Shown one piece after another: positions 39,418 to 48,580 of a DNA stretch of 64,000 bases. Under the pieces are notes generated by a model, which made no database searches, was not told the DNA's origin, and worked only from the letters and a program-made list of their open reading frames with translations. Made by a program: the position numbers and the translations under genes. This DNA is from a virus. The stretch's first letter is position 1; the number at the start of each line of letters is the position of its first letter. Location: the IMG/VR virus record IMGVR_UViG_3300021963_000072, positions 1-64,000 of that record; one strand, written 5' to 3'.

Positions 39418-40891
39418 CTATGGTTTCCTCTTTTTCTATATTAATTGGTATTATCTCATAGTTGAAATCTTCTTCCACATAAATTTTAATTCTTTCTATG
39501 AAATGATTTAATGTATAGTTTTTCTTTGAATTGTACGTTGCATCATCTGCAATATCATAAAGGGTAGCTGTATCTTTATTTTTACCCTTTCTTAAAACTC
39601 TTCCAATACTTTGAAGATTTCTTATTCTTGATTTACTGGGAGATGCAAAAATGATATTATGTAATCTTTTTATAGAAATACCTGTACTAAAAACACCATA
39701 AGAAGCAACAATAATCGCATTATTTTCTTTTTCAGTAATTTGCCTTATTGCTTCTCGTTCTTCTGCATCCACTCCACCATGTACAAAGAAGATTTTTCTA
39801 TTACCTTCTTTGCTATTATTTATTAAATTAAATAGTATCTCACCATGAGTTTCTACTCTTGAAAATAAAATAAGAGTATTTCCTTTTAAACTAAGGGCTA
39901 AATTTTTTATAAATTTATTTCTTTTTTGACTTCTAATAATGAATTGAATTTCATCTTCATAGGTATCAAATTTTTGAGGTTTATGTTTTAATAATAAACA
40001 GAAAATATCTAATTGAGATGCTCTTCCCTTCTCAATCATCTCAGATGTTCCTATTGTCTTATAAGAAGGTCCAAATAAACCACATACAACCCATTCATGA
40101 GTACTACTTCCAGATAAAGTTCCAGTAAATCCAAATCTATATTTTGCATTATGACACTTTTTCATAATGTCAATTAATGATTTAGATTTGGCAGTATGAG
40201 CTTCGTCTACAATTACGCAATCAAAATCCTCAAAGAACTTTTTGGGAAGAGTATAAAGAGATTGCCATGTAGAAAGAGTAACGGGCATGTCAGTATGCTT
40301 TTCTCTGCCAGAATAAATCAAGTGGCAATTATTTTCAGCATCCCACCCATAATCACTGAAGTCATTAAACATCTGACGAACAAGTGATGTAGTAGGAAAT
40401 ACAATTAATATTTTTTTACCTTTTGCAACATAATATCTTATGATCGAATAAATCATAAGAGATTTACCCGATGCTGTTGGACTCAATATGAGTTTTCTAT
40501 TGTATCTGAGGCACTCATAAACACCGTTTATTTGGTAGTCATATGGATCATGACTACAAATAGATTTCATGTACTCTGTGACTCCTTCTGGACATATCTC
40601 CTCGTTCACTTCAAAAGGAAGTCCGTAGTACTTGTTTTCTTTGAATGTATAATCGTAATTATATGTTTTTAATTTAGCAACAACTTTATCAAGAAGACCA
40701 GCGTACACTTCTCCAGTATGTGTACTTAATAACCTAATCTTCCCATCCCAATGCTTGTTTCTCATGTGCGGCATAAACTTTGCCCCCTCAACATCAAATG
40801 TAAAGTGAGGTTCAAGTTCATACAAAACATGAGGTTCACATTCTAATTTAATGTAAACCTCATTCTTTTTAGTGATTGCCACATCAGTCAT
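39407..40891 (-). CDS. uvsW: Recombination helicase UvsW
   Basis: 494 aa (T4 503). SF2 motifs: Walker A SPTASGKSLMIYSI, DEAH box VIVDEAHTAKS, motif III RFGFTGTLSG, motif VI QSIGRVLRKGK. N-terminal about 100 residues form the substrate-recognition domain. Unwinds R-loops and branched DNA, switching origin-dependent to recombination-dependent replication. Located between the UvsY gene and an Sm-like gene. Confidence 0.95.
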   Translation of the reverse strand: MTDVAITKKNEVYIKLECEPHVLYELEPHFTFDVEGAKFMPHMRNKHWDGKIRLLSTHTGEVYAGLLDKVVAKLKTYNYDYTFKENKYYGLPFEVNEEICPEGVTEYMKSICSHDPYDYQINGVYECLRYNRKLILSPTASGKSLMIYSIIRYYVAKGKKILIVFPTTSLVRQMFNDFSDYGWDAENNCHLIYSGREKHTDMPVTLSTWQSLYTLPKKFFEDFDCVIVDEAHTAKSKSLIDIMKKCHNAKYRFGFTGTLSGSSTHEWVVCGLFGPSYKTIGTSEMIEKGRASQLDIFCLLLKHKPQKFDTYEDEIQFIIRSQKRNKFIKNLALSLKGNTLILFSRVETHGEILFNLINNSKEGNRKIFFVHGGVDAEEREAIRQITEKENNAIIVASYGVFSTGISIKRLHNIIFASPSKSRIRNLQSIGRVLRKGKNKDTATLYDIADDATYNSKKNYTLNHFIERIKIYVEEDFNYEIIPINIEKEETIDGR

Positions 40892-40924
40892 GAAGTATTG
40901 CTATAACTGATATATTTAGATTTG

Positions 40925-41362
40925 TTATCCTAACCCACTCATGAATTTTTGATATTCAATTGCGTTTTTAATTTGATAAGTGCGATTATGAATTGTTTTA
41001 ATTATGTCTTCCAAATAACGAAGCATAATATCATAGTATTCTACTTTGAGTGAAACTTGAGCAAGGGTTTCATCCGCATCCAAATATTGTCGTAAAGTAT
41101 CTTTATCACGTATTTTTTTAGGGAATGGATTCTCCACATACTCATCAGGATCCGCTTTTCCAGAATAATACTCATGACGATTTTTCCTTACTGTTCTTTT
41201 TTTGTTTTCTGCACTTGCTCTGAGAATTGTTACTTTATTATATAAATCAAAATATTTTGCATGTAGGACTGGAACATTTAAAGATTCCGTATGAAGATTA
41301 TCTATATCTATTTTTGAATCTTTTTCCCACATTGATTGTATTGTATCTAAATCAATTGCCAT
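40925..41362 (-). CDS. uvsY: Recombination mediator UvsY
   Basis: 145 aa (T4 137). Helical, with ASAENKKRTVRKNRHEYYSG followed by KADPDEYVENPFPKK, matching the T4 segment with EYYSG-x-x-D-x-D-E. It loads UvsX onto gp32-covered DNA. Separated from the gp3-like gene by only three bases, so probably made from the late gp3 transcript as well as any early one. Confidence 0.92.
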   Translation of the reverse strand: MAIDLDTIQSMWEKDSKIDIDNLHTESLNVPVLHAKYFDLYNKVTILRASAENKKRTVRKNRHEYYSGKADPDEYVENPFPKKIRDKDTLRQYLDADETLAQVSLKVEYYDIMLRYLEDIIKTIHNRTYQIKNAIEYQKFMSGLG

Positions 41363-41365
41363 AAT

Positions 41366-41938
41366 TTAACTATATCTTCTTGGTAAATGTCTTCCTTCTT
41401 TATCTGTAATATTATACATCATATATTTAAAACTTACAGTAGCTGTAAAGTATGCCTCATCTGTATTTGTGGCATCAAATTGAAGTTCCGACAATCTGTA
41501 GGGAAACATTCTTCTGAATACAACTTGGTAATTTAAATTTAAATTACTATTTAATATGAATAATGTTCCGTCAGAATATAGATTCATTTCACCACCTTGA
41601 TTTACAACATAGTTGTCTGCATCAGATTGGTAATCGTATATTTGAGCAAGAGATTCTGGAAATCCAAGACCTCTCATCCAATTTTGTATTTCCATAAAGT
41701 TGGTCAAATCTTCATCAACTATAAAATCCAATTCAAAATCTTCAAATACCATATTATCACCAGGAACTGGAATAGGATTTGTGAGATAGTTTGAATGGTT
41801 TGCAACTCCCAAAGTAATTCCTGGAACTACTGCCTTGTTTGCATAGAATGCAGTTTTGGGAGAACGATTTAAAATAAAAGTAAAACCTGTACTTGATAGA
41901 TAATTTCTATTCTCTATCTGCCCTCTTCTTGTAGCCAT
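41366..41938 (-). CDS. 3: Tail completion and sheath stabiliser, gp3-like (tail-tube fold)
   Basis: 190 aa. NYLSSTGFTFILNRSPKTAF at residues 12-31 and DNMVFEDFELDFIVDEDLTN, with ENWMRGLGFP-type and FRRMFPYRLSELQFDATNTD segments, resemble the tail-tube fold shared by gp3, gp19 and gp54. A bona fide gp19 exists at 47838, and the position between gp23 and uvsY is where I recall gp3 in cyanophages, so gp3 is the best reading. In T4 gp3 caps the tail tube. Confidence 0.72.
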   Translation of the reverse strand: MATRRGQIENRNYLSSTGFTFILNRSPKTAFYANKAVVPGITLGVANHSNYLTNPIPVPGDNMVFEDFELDFIVDEDLTNFMEIQNWMRGLGFPESLAQIYDYQSDADNYVVNQGGEMNLYSDGTLFILNSNLNLNYQVVFRRMFPYRLSELQFDATNTDEAYFTATVSFKYMMYNITDKEGRHLPRRYS

Positions 41939-41968
41939 TTATGGAAAGACCCTTATTGGTCTATTTAT

Positions 41969-42055
41969 CTATTGGTATGCATGTGTAAGACCCCAATAAA
42001 CATATAACCCTATTGAAGAAAATAAGATTAAAGCATTTATTAATACCCTTGTCAT
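41969..42055 (-). CDS. Possible 28-aa membrane peptide
   Basis: ATG at 42055 to TAG at 41969: a basic start (MTR), one hydrophobic segment (VLINALILFSSIGLYVYWG) and a short tail. It resembles a real single-pass peptide, but the late promoter at 42062-42069 would start transcription essentially at the ATG, leaving no leader, and there is no ribosome site. Kept as tentative content of the 205-base gap between gp23 and the gp3-like gene. Confidence 0.25.
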   Translation of the reverse strand: MTRVLINALILFSSIGLYVYWGLTHAYQ

Positions 42056-42061
42056 TATCGG

Positions 42062-42069
42062 TATTTATA
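42062..42069 (-). promoter_or_regulatory. T4-type late promoter of the gp3-uvsY-uvsW side
   Basis: Exact TATAAATA on the minus strand, downstream of the gp23 terminator. A GATAAATA variant follows at 41962-41969, closer to the gp3-like gene. Confidence 0.65.
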
Positions 42070-42091
42070 CTCATGTACATATTTTATGTAT

Positions 42092-42120
42092 AAAAAAAGA
42101 CCCCCCATTCGGGAGGTCTT
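42092..42120 (-). terminator. Intrinsic terminator after gp23
   Basis: 10-bp stem AAGACCTCCC/GGGGGGTCTT (one G-U pair) with GAAT loop and a run of seven T on the minus strand, 23 bases after the capsid gene. Confidence 0.92.
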
Positions 42121-42143
42121 GTATGAGAACCGTGACAATTAAA

Positions 42144-43601
42144 TCACATGAGGTTCTTAACAGCAACTCTTCTGTAGTAACGGTTGCTGTTTGTAAGAAT
42201 ACGTCCAAGACCCTGGCCTGTGCCTTCTGCGAATGGGTTTGCAACCATTCCATAACGGGTCTTAAAGCCGATCTTAGGCTGGAAAGTATTCTCTCCAACT
42301 GCACGTACCATCTGGAGAGGTACATATGGGCAGTAGAAAAGTCCTGCGTCATAAGGTGAAGAACCCTTATATCCAATAACATAGTATTGGGTTGCAGCAT
42401 TATTTGCCGAATAAGGATCGATATAAACGCGGAATTTGCCCATCAGAACACCAGCAAAGGTGTTACCAGTGTCATCAACGTTCAGGTTTGCGTTGAGTGC
42501 TGGGGTGTAGTCAAGTACTCCTGCCATGGTCAGTGCCGAAGCAACGTCAGCAGAGCACATGATTACGTTGCCCTTTCCTCTACGAGTTCTTTGTGCAATC
42601 TGGTTCGCATCTCTTTCGATTTGGAACAGAAGACCCTTGAACTTCTCAACTGACCAACGACCGTTGGAGTCAACGTCGAGGTCGAATACACCAGGAGTTG
42701 CAACGTTGAGGGTTGCACCCTGCTCAGCAACCTTGTAGATGGTTCTGATGACTTCACGGTTGATTTCAGCAAGAATCTCTGTTGAGAGAATGTTTGCTAA
42801 TTCCGCTTCAGCATTCAGACCATGGATTGCCTTCAGGTCTTGTGCAAGCTCAAGGCTGTATTCTGCCTTCAGTGCTCTTGACTTGGCTTCAACAAGAACC
42901 TTCTCGATTGAGAATGCCATCTCGTTGAACTGATCGCCACTTCCAAGTGCCTCAGAAGTTGCGGTGTCCATTGCCTGACCAACTTTATAGTCAAGCTCAC
43001 TTGCTGTTGCAGTTGGGTTCAGGAGACCTGGGTTATTTTGTGATCCACCAGCTGCGGGAGGAGCATCGGCAGTAGTACCCATACCAACAGAAGCACCGGA
43101 TCCTGCTTCTCTGGTGTACTGTCCAAGAGGACCATTGAATCCAGAATCTTGTCCGGAGAAAGATGTATCTGGCTCATTGAACAGAGCTTCTGCACCGTTC
43201 TGGTCATTGTAACGTGATCTCATTGCGAAGATGAGTCCTGTTGGTCCGTTCATTGGTTGAACGCCAGCAAGATCATATGCAACAAGGTTTGGCATTGAAC
43301 GTCTGATCAATGAGATCAGTACGGGATCAAAACCTGCTACTGGACCTGCAGAATCTGCAGCTCCACCGAATCCAGGACCACCAACTCCATTACCACCTAC
43401 GGCGCCGGAATTTGTATTTACGGTTGGAGTTTCGGTGAGAAGACCACCAGCATTAAATGCTGATTGCTCTCTTAAAAACTTTTCTTGATTTTCTAACAGG
43501 ACTGCGGTTACGGCTCTTCTGTGGGAATCATTGATTGGATCGCATCCTTCGTGATTCAGAAGAGGTGCCCACTTTTCCTGCAATCTTTCTGATTGAAACA
43601 T
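42144..43601 (-). CDS. 23: Major capsid protein gp23
   Basis: 485 aa (T4 521). N-terminal RLQEKWAPLLNHEG matches the T4 start; LLTE followed by TPTV near residues 54-61 is the predicted gp21 cleavage site (Leu-x-Glu). SLIRRSMPNLVAYDLAGVQP and MNGPTGLIFAMRSRY are the conserved HK97-fold entry. Forms the hexamers of the head; with no separate vertex protein seen here it may also form pentamers. Base composition is clearly more GC-rich than the surrounding genes, as expected for a highly expressed gene. Followed by a strong terminator. Confidence 0.97.
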   Translation of the reverse strand: MFQSERLQEKWAPLLNHEGCDPINDSHRRAVTAVLLENQEKFLREQSAFNAGGLLTETPTVNTNSGAVGGNGVGGPGFGGAADSAGPVAGFDPVLISLIRRSMPNLVAYDLAGVQPMNGPTGLIFAMRSRYNDQNGAEALFNEPDTSFSGQDSGFNGPLGQYTREAGSGASVGMGTTADAPPAAGGSQNNPGLLNPTATASELDYKVGQAMDTATSEALGSGDQFNEMAFSIEKVLVEAKSRALKAEYSLELAQDLKAIHGLNAEAELANILSTEILAEINREVIRTIYKVAEQGATLNVATPGVFDLDVDSNGRWSVEKFKGLLFQIERDANQIAQRTRRGKGNVIMCSADVASALTMAGVLDYTPALNANLNVDDTGNTFAGVLMGKFRVYIDPYSANNAATQYYVIGYKGSSPYDAGLFYCPYVPLQMVRAVGENTFQPKIGFKTRYGMVANPFAEGTGQGLGRILTNSNRYYRRVAVKNLM

Positions 43602-43651
43602 TGCGTGTTACCTTTTACTAAAGTGCGTTTTTTGTTTGACTAATATTGAAT

Positions 43652-44902
43652 TCAGTTTTTTGCAACTGATGAAAGAGTTCTCAGATATGATTCCATTGTT
43701 TGTGAATGGAATTCGGGAACGATTTCTGTACCCTCTGAAAGAGTTTCAGTTGTTGCCGATGGAGATACTACTCTTGAAGGAAAATATGATTCCTTCAATG
43801 TCTCCAATTTTTCACGATATTCTTCTTCACTTTCAAACTCAACACTTTCGGAAAGTGAAGCGAGCTTTTCCTTCTGAGAAAGTGCAAGACCCTCAGCTAC
43901 ATTATCAAAGATTCCTACTGCAACCGACTCTGCGAGACGCTTGTTTAAGGAGATATTTTTCTCAATTTGCTCGTTGAGTTTTGTCTCCATGTCATCAAGT
44001 TTTTCTACCATACTCTCAAGTACATCATATTTCTCTTCAGGGATTTCTACATAATGTTCTTCAAAAAGATTCCTCATTCCTTGAATGAAGGATTCTGTCA
44101 TTTCTGTTCTAAGTCCTTGCTCAACTGCAAGGGCATTTTCTTCTAACCATTCTTGAGCAACGTACTCAAGATAAGCATCTGTTCTTTCTTCAAGAACAGA
44201 CTTAATCTCGGCAACTTCTTCTACCAATCTTTCTTCATAATGTGCCTCAAGAGATTCACGAATCTCTGAAACTTTAGAACGAAGTGCTGCCTCAAAAATG
44301 ATTTTTGCTTTTTCTTGGAATTCTTCAGAGAGTTCCTCACCTTCAAGGAGAGCATTAACATCTTCTTCGATGTCAAACTCTTCCTTCTTCATTTCATCTT
44401 CATCATCTTCTTCATCATCTTCTTTCTTGGACTTCTTCTTAGATTCTTTTGAATCTTCCTTCTCATCCTCTTTTGAATCTTCTTCCTCTTCTGCTTCTGC
44501 AATTACTTCATCATACTCATCTTCCAGTTCTTCCTCTTCTTTGACTGGATTTGCCATCTTCTTCATGGACTCACCAGCACTACGAGAAACTGTAGAACCT
44601 CCTGTTGTTGCATAGGCAGGAGCTTTCTTCATACCTTCAGCAGATTTTGCACCCTTTCCAACTACATCGCTTACTTTTTTAATTGGTGATGCAGCATCTC
44701 CAAGTTTTGCTGGTCCATTTGCATCATTTGTGTAATTGTCTGGTGTTGGTCCACCAAGATCCGTCCAACTTGTTGATTGACCATCAGGAATACCTGTGGT
44801 CAATTTGTGCATTGGCTCTGCTGCTTTTGAACCGGCATTGATAGCAGTTTTGGATTGTGTAGTGCCTGCTTCCATTTCCTGTAAATTTTTACCACGGGAC
44901 AT
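43652..44902 (-). CDS. 22: Prohead core scaffold protein gp22
   Basis: 416 aa, longer than T4 gp22 (269). Long acidic/basic stretch (residues 125-185, DEYDEVIAEAEEEEDSKEDE and on), then a helical coiled-coil body (FQEKAKIIFEAALRSKVSEI). Contains possible gp21 sites (e.g. TETLSEGTEI, Leu-x-Glu-Gly). It forms the core on which gp23 assembles and is degraded by gp21. Position between gp23 and gp21 is diagnostic. Confidence 0.92.
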   Translation of the reverse strand: MSRGKNLQEMEAGTTQSKTAINAGSKAAEPMHKLTTGIPDGQSTSWTDLGGPTPDNYTNDANGPAKLGDAASPIKKVSDVVGKGAKSAEGMKKAPAYATTGGSTVSRSAGESMKKMANPVKEEEELEDEYDEVIAEAEEEEDSKEDEKEDSKESKKKSKKEDDEEDDEDEMKKEEFDIEEDVNALLEGEELSEEFQEKAKIIFEAALRSKVSEIRESLEAHYEERLVEEVAEIKSVLEERTDAYLEYVAQEWLEENALAVEQGLRTEMTESFIQGMRNLFEEHYVEIPEEKYDVLESMVEKLDDMETKLNEQIEKNISLNKRLAESVAVGIFDNVAEGLALSQKEKLASLSESVEFESEEEYREKLETLKESYFPSRVVSPSATTETLSEGTEIVPEFHSQTMESYLRTLSSVAKN

Positions 44903-44942
44903 TTGAACTCTCCGTTAAACTATATTAGTAAATAACTATATT

Positions 44943-44950
44943 TATTTATA
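44943..44950 (-). promoter_or_regulatory. T4-type late promoter of gp22-gp23
   Basis: Exact TATAAATA on the minus strand, 41 bases before gp22, with an overlapping AATAAATA. Confidence 0.75.
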
Positions 44951-44960
44951 AATTAATTAA

Positions 44961-45605
44961 TTACAACGAATTTAAAAACTCGTTGAAAAGATTAAGTTTA
45001 TGCTCTTCAAGAGCACGTTGACTTACAAATCTTTCGACTTTGGATTGTAAAATGTGAACTTTTTGTTCTAAAACGCCATTATTCCAAATCCATTCAACAC
45101 CTTCCATGATCCCGTTTACGAATGCATCGGGAGCTGAAGGATCTGCAACAATATCTGCTGCAGTTGCTAACATAAAGTCATCATTAACAACTTTTACTCC
45201 ATTTCTTTCGACGAGAGAACCAACTCCTCTTGAAGAAACCCCGAGTTTTACACCTTCACCAATGAGTGATGATGCAATTTTTCCCATTGGAGTATCAAGA
45301 ATTTTTGCTTTTCCTACAAAATTATTTCCATCTTCTTTTAAAGATGTAATCATATGTGAAACCCTATCCAGGTTTACTGTTGGACCATCTGGATGTCCGA
45401 GTTCACCAAGAGCTCGTCCTTTTTGAATATAATTTTCATTGTATCTTTGTACTTCTCTTTGCAGAGTTTCCATTGGATACATACGACCATTACGGTTCTT
45501 TATATTAGCTTGAAGAAAAGTCCCTTCAATATGAAGAGATTTTTTGCCATCCTTACCTTCAGTAATAAAATTTACTGATTCTATTTCTTCTGTGATTAGT
45601 TTCAT
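44961..45605 (-). CDS. 21: Prohead protease gp21
   Basis: 214 aa (T4 212). Serine protease family S77: HIEGTFLQANIKNRNGRMYP, GELGHPDGPTVNLDRVSHMI with the catalytic His region, and KLGVSSRGVGSL with the nucleophile Ser. Cuts gp23, gp22 and core proteins at Ile/Leu-x-Glu sites during head maturation. Confidence 0.95.
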   Translation of the reverse strand: MKLITEEIESVNFITEGKDGKKSLHIEGTFLQANIKNRNGRMYPMETLQREVQRYNENYIQKGRALGELGHPDGPTVNLDRVSHMITSLKEDGNNFVGKAKILDTPMGKIASSLIGEGVKLGVSSRGVGSLVERNGVKVVNDDFMLATAADIVADPSAPDAFVNGIMEGVEWIWNNGVLEQKVHILQSKVERFVSQRALEEHKLNLFNEFLNSL

Positions 45606-45609
45606 GAGA

Positions 45610-45885
45610 TTAGTTAGTAAATCCTACTTGTGATCCCTTCACTGCAGCATTTGCAGCAAGAATGCAATGGGATGATTGCTTTTGTAAATATTCTGTAGTT
45701 CCTCTCATAAGAGTAAAAGACCCAATTCCTGGACCACTTTGAGATTCAACAACAGTCACCAGATAATCATCGGTGGTAGAAGTGTTAACTAATCTAACAA
45801 CAGTTGCCGCACTAAAACTGGTTGCAGTTCCAGTTGAAGTTGGTAAAGCTGCTTCTGACCCAAGTATTTTGATTCTATACGACAT
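45610..45885 (-). CDS. Unknown small beta-rich protein in the head cluster
   Basis: 91 aa. MSYRIKILGSEAALPTSTGT, then FSAATVVRLVNTSTTDDYLV and a beta-rich end (SFTLMRGTTEYLQKQSSHCI). Low charge and strand pattern suggest a small jelly-roll-like structural or decoration protein. The short gap before it holds two late promoter octamers. Not present in T4 at this position as far as I recall. Confidence 0.6.
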   Translation of the reverse strand: MSYRIKILGSEAALPTSTGTATSFSAATVVRLVNTSTTDDYLVTVVESQSGPGIGSFTLMRGTTEYLQKQSSHCILAANAAVKGSQVGFTN

Positions 45886-45900
45886 TATTATATAAGATAA

Positions 45901-45908
45901 TATTTATA
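45901..45908 (-). promoter_or_regulatory. T4-type late promoter
   Basis: Exact TATAAATA on the minus strand, 16 bases before the 91-aa gene; a GATAAATA variant at 45913-45920 overlaps the stop of the core peptide gene. Confidence 0.65.
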
Positions 45909-45918
45909 TTAATATTTA

Positions 45919-46068
45919 TCAATCGTTGGAATTAAAGAAACTTGCTGCAATTTCTGGCTTTACAGAATCTACTTTTTCTGCAGCTTTTGCAAAAAGAAGG
46001 TCTTTAATTTTATCACTAACTTGCGATGGTGATTCATCTGAAACAATTAAGTCAATAAGTTCTTCCAT
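45919..46068 (-). CDS. 67: Prohead core peptide, gp67-like
   Basis: 49 aa from ATG at 46068 to TGA at 45919. MEELIDLIVSDESPSQVSDK then IKDLLFAKAAEKVDSVKPEI compares with the start of T4 gp67 (MEGLIEAIKSNDLVAARKLF, IDLIKEEKIAIA): an acidic helix-turn-helix with the same M-E-x-L-I beginning and the same position between gp20 and gp21. It lacks the long acidic tail of T4 gp67. Expected in the scaffold core and cleaved by gp21. Late promoter at 46091-46098. Confidence 0.65.
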   Translation of the reverse strand: MEELIDLIVSDESPSQVSDKIKDLLFAKAAEKVDSVKPEIAASFFNSND

Positions 46069-46079
46069 AGTTTTTTCTA

Positions 46080-47795
46080 TTATTTTTTGCTATTTATACC
46101 ATTCACTGGTTTTGTTGTTGGAGGTTCTGCAACTTTTGCACTAAAATCTGGAGGTGTAGAATCCAAAGGGACTGTTCCAGAAGCACCATTAATTGCATCA
46201 CCTCCAGTAGGAAGAGGTAATCCAGTTTCTGGATCAATTGGTGCATTTGGATCTGGTATTTTTCCAGATTTAATTTCTTTTTTAATTTTTTGATCTTCTT
46301 CTATAATTTCTTGATCTGTTTGATGAAGAATCTTACTTCTGACATATTCTTGAGAAAAATATTTGCCAATATAAGGTTCTGCAGTTGCAGCAAGATTTAA
46401 TCTTTCCGTCATAAGTTCTGCATCCTTAAGTTCAGAGAAGTGATTATCATAAAGAAAATCATATTGTATATGTTGGGACATTTCTTCCCAATCTTCAGGA
46501 GTGATAATGTTCTTAAGAACTAATTGTGTTTTTAATAAATCGTGAAAAAGATTTGAAAATCTTTTTCTAAGACGACCTACAAATTTAGTAAATTTAAGTT
46601 CATCCCTTAAAATTTCTGAAGATCTTCCAAGATTGAATCCACCTTCACCTTCCATTCTTGAGGGAGGAACATTTAATGATCTATAAAGTTTTGCTTGAAA
46701 ATATTTAATATCTGTAATTTCTCCTAAATTTTGTCCACCAGGAAGAGTTGTAATTTCAGTTCCACGACCACCTTCTCTACGAGGTAACCAGAAGTCCTCA
46801 AGCATACTCATGAATTTTTTATCGTCACGAATTTCTCCGGTGTTTGCATCGTACACCATTTTATTTCTATAACGCATCATTACATCACGAAGGTATTGCT
46901 CGGCTTTCATTTTAGGAAGATTTCCCACATCGATGTAAAAAATTCTTCTTTCTGGCGCTCTTGATAATCTATAAATGACAAGAGAATCCTCAATCATGCG
47001 AAGTTGATTGAGAGATTTAATTGCTTTATTCAGATAAGACAAAACAATTTTTTTATTTCTATCTACTAATCCTGAAGTACAATAAGCTACAGCATCTCTA
47101 GCAATCTTTATTCCAGATTTTGATGCTGAATGCATGTCCATTATTGTGGCATTTCTTCCAGCAGTCCCTTGTCCGGGAGTATATAAAAAATATTCATAAA
47201 TTTCCGGAAAAGGATAATTTAATGGATTCTCTTCTTTTCCTGGTGTATTAGTTGGTATAGATGCTCCAGAAGCATCTCTTTTCTTTTTTTCCTTTCTAAC
47301 ATAACGAATATTCATGGGATCAATATATCTTAACTCTTGAATCCCATCTTGTGGTCTTTTAAAATCAATTACTTTATGGTAAAAGATTCTTCCATCTACA
47401 TACCAACTTCTATAAATCTCATGACACTTCTTATCAAAATCCAATAAATTTAAAATATGTTTAAATTCTTCTCTAATTTTAGTTTTAATTCCATCACTTG
47501 CTTTCAAATTTGATAATTCAATTTGAACTGGCGCATCATTAGAATCTGAAACAATAGCTTCATTAACAATATCTTCAATGGCACTATCCACCTCTGGATG
47601 AAGTGCCATCTCTCTATATCTTTTAATTAATTCAAATTCATTTCTATATACGCCTTCAATATCTACATAAGAACCAAAAAATCCAGACGTTAAATAATGA
47701 TCAACCCCATCCTCGTTGTTGACGGGGACGGGGGATAATGCAGATTTTGGTAATTTATTATCGTCTTCAATAGAAAATCCGAACAATTTAGTCAT
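46080..47795 (-). CDS. 20: Portal vertex protein gp20
   Basis: 571 aa (T4 524). Conserved segments: LIKRYREMALHPEVDSAIED, IVNEAIVSD, FHHILNLLDFDKKCHEIYRSW-type, LRYIDPMNIRYVRK, RAPERRIFYIDVGNLPKMKA and EQYLRDVMMRYRNKMVYD, with EDFWLPRREGGRGTEI. Forms the dodecameric DNA entry ring. C-terminal 60 residues are a proline-rich tail (DPNAPIDPETGLPLP). Confidence 0.97.
   Translation of the reverse strand: MTKLFGFSIEDDNKLPKSALSPVPVNNEDGVDHYLTSGFFGSYVDIEGVYRNEFELIKRYREMALHPEVDSAIEDIVNEAIVSDSNDAPVQIELSNLKASDGIKTKIREEFKHILNLLDFDKKCHEIYRSWYVDGRIFYHKVIDFKRPQDGIQELRYIDPMNIRYVRKEKKKRDASGASIPTNTPGKEENPLNYPFPEIYEYFLYTPGQGTAGRNATIMDMHSASKSGIKIARDAVAYCTSGLVDRNKKIVLSYLNKAIKSLNQLRMIEDSLVIYRLSRAPERRIFYIDVGNLPKMKAEQYLRDVMMRYRNKMVYDANTGEIRDDKKFMSMLEDFWLPRREGGRGTEITTLPGGQNLGEITDIKYFQAKLYRSLNVPPSRMEGEGGFNLGRSSEILRDELKFTKFVGRLRKRFSNLFHDLLKTQLVLKNIITPEDWEEMSQHIQYDFLYDNHFSELKDAELMTERLNLAATAEPYIGKYFSQEYVRSKILHQTDQEIIEEDQKIKKEIKSGKIPDPNAPIDPETGLPLPTGGDAINGASGTVPLDSTPPDFSAKVAEPPTTKPVNGINSKK
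46091..46098 (-). promoter_or_regulatory. T4-type late promoter of the gp67-like gene
   Basis: Exact TATAAATA on the minus strand inside the last codons of gp20, 23 bases before the core peptide ATG. Confidence 0.65.
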
Positions 47796-47821
47796 TATTA
47801 AATATTTTTAGAATTTTCTAC

Positions 47822-47829
47822 TATTTATT
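47822..47829 (-). promoter_or_regulatory. Late promoter variant (AATAAATA) before gp20
   Basis: AATAAATA on the minus strand in the gp19-gp20 gap, 27 bases before the portal gene. One base off the consensus. Confidence 0.5.
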
Positions 47830-47837
47830 CAACTAAA

Positions 47838-48539
47838 TTACACTACTCTATTGTTAGGAGCTTCTCCACCAACTGTTTCATTTGGTGCGTCAGCATCGTC
47901 AATTTCAAACCAGTTGACTTGGAATTCAACTGTGAATTCTTCAATTGTGTCGCCAGTGTCATATGACAAGTCAATCTGAGAAACATTGGTTGGGAAGATG
48001 TCGTGCATCTTATATGCTCTCAGAACTGGTGGATTATATGCACCATTATTTGGTGGAGCATCATTTCCAAGGAAAGAAGTTGAAGTGATAACTTCAGTAC
48101 CATTTCTTGAATTTGATCTTCCAAGTTGTCTTACGATTGCATCAGTCATGTAGGACTGTGGATTTACAGCACCAGAAGCATTATCGAGCTTAGAAATGTG
48201 GTTCATCCACTGTTCAAATGCATGTCTGAGGTTGAAGTCCTCATCGTTGATGATGGTAACTGTCCAGGTGTCAAATGTTCTGTCACCAGCAACTTTCAAG
48301 ATACGTCCTCTAAAAGGAACGTCAATTGGTGCTACGTTTGATGCAGGCAGAGCTGCTGATTTGCACAAGAAGTTGAAGTCGGTAACATCATTATTTCCCC
48401 AATATTCGGTGATATTTGTTGGGAAACTTGGGATGGTTACTTCAAACAGATTTGGTCTTGCACCGCCACCACGCAATCTATTTTTAAATTGCGAGATATT
48501 CTTTAATTCTGGTCTATTAGCATTTGCAAAAGCTGCCAT
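47838..48539 (-). CDS. 19: Tail tube protein gp19
   Basis: 233 aa (T4 163). PNLFEVTIPSFPTN, FLCKSAALPASNVAPIDVPF and GDRTFDTWTVTIINDEDFNL, then FEQWMNHISKLDNASGAVNP are typical tail-tube strands and helix. It stacks in hexamers as the inner tail tube. Order sheath-tube-portal is the same as in T4. Confidence 0.93.
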   Translation of the reverse strand: MAAFANANRPELKNISQFKNRLRGGGARPNLFEVTIPSFPTNITEYWGNNDVTDFNFLCKSAALPASNVAPIDVPFRGRILKVAGDRTFDTWTVTIINDEDFNLRHAFEQWMNHISKLDNASGAVNPQSYMTDAIVRQLGRSNSRNGTEVITSTSFLGNDAPPNNGAYNPPVLRAYKMHDIFPTNVSQIDLSYDTGDTIEEFTVEFQVNWFEIDDADAPNETVGGEAPNNRVV

Positions 48540-48580
48540 TGTTAGGTCCTCCGTTGTTTGTTATTATTTGGTTACATTAA

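Noticed and set aside
42144-43601. Higher GC content of gp23 as a sign of recent transfer
   Set aside because: The gene is core and syntenic; codon optimisation of a very highly expressed gene explains the composition better.
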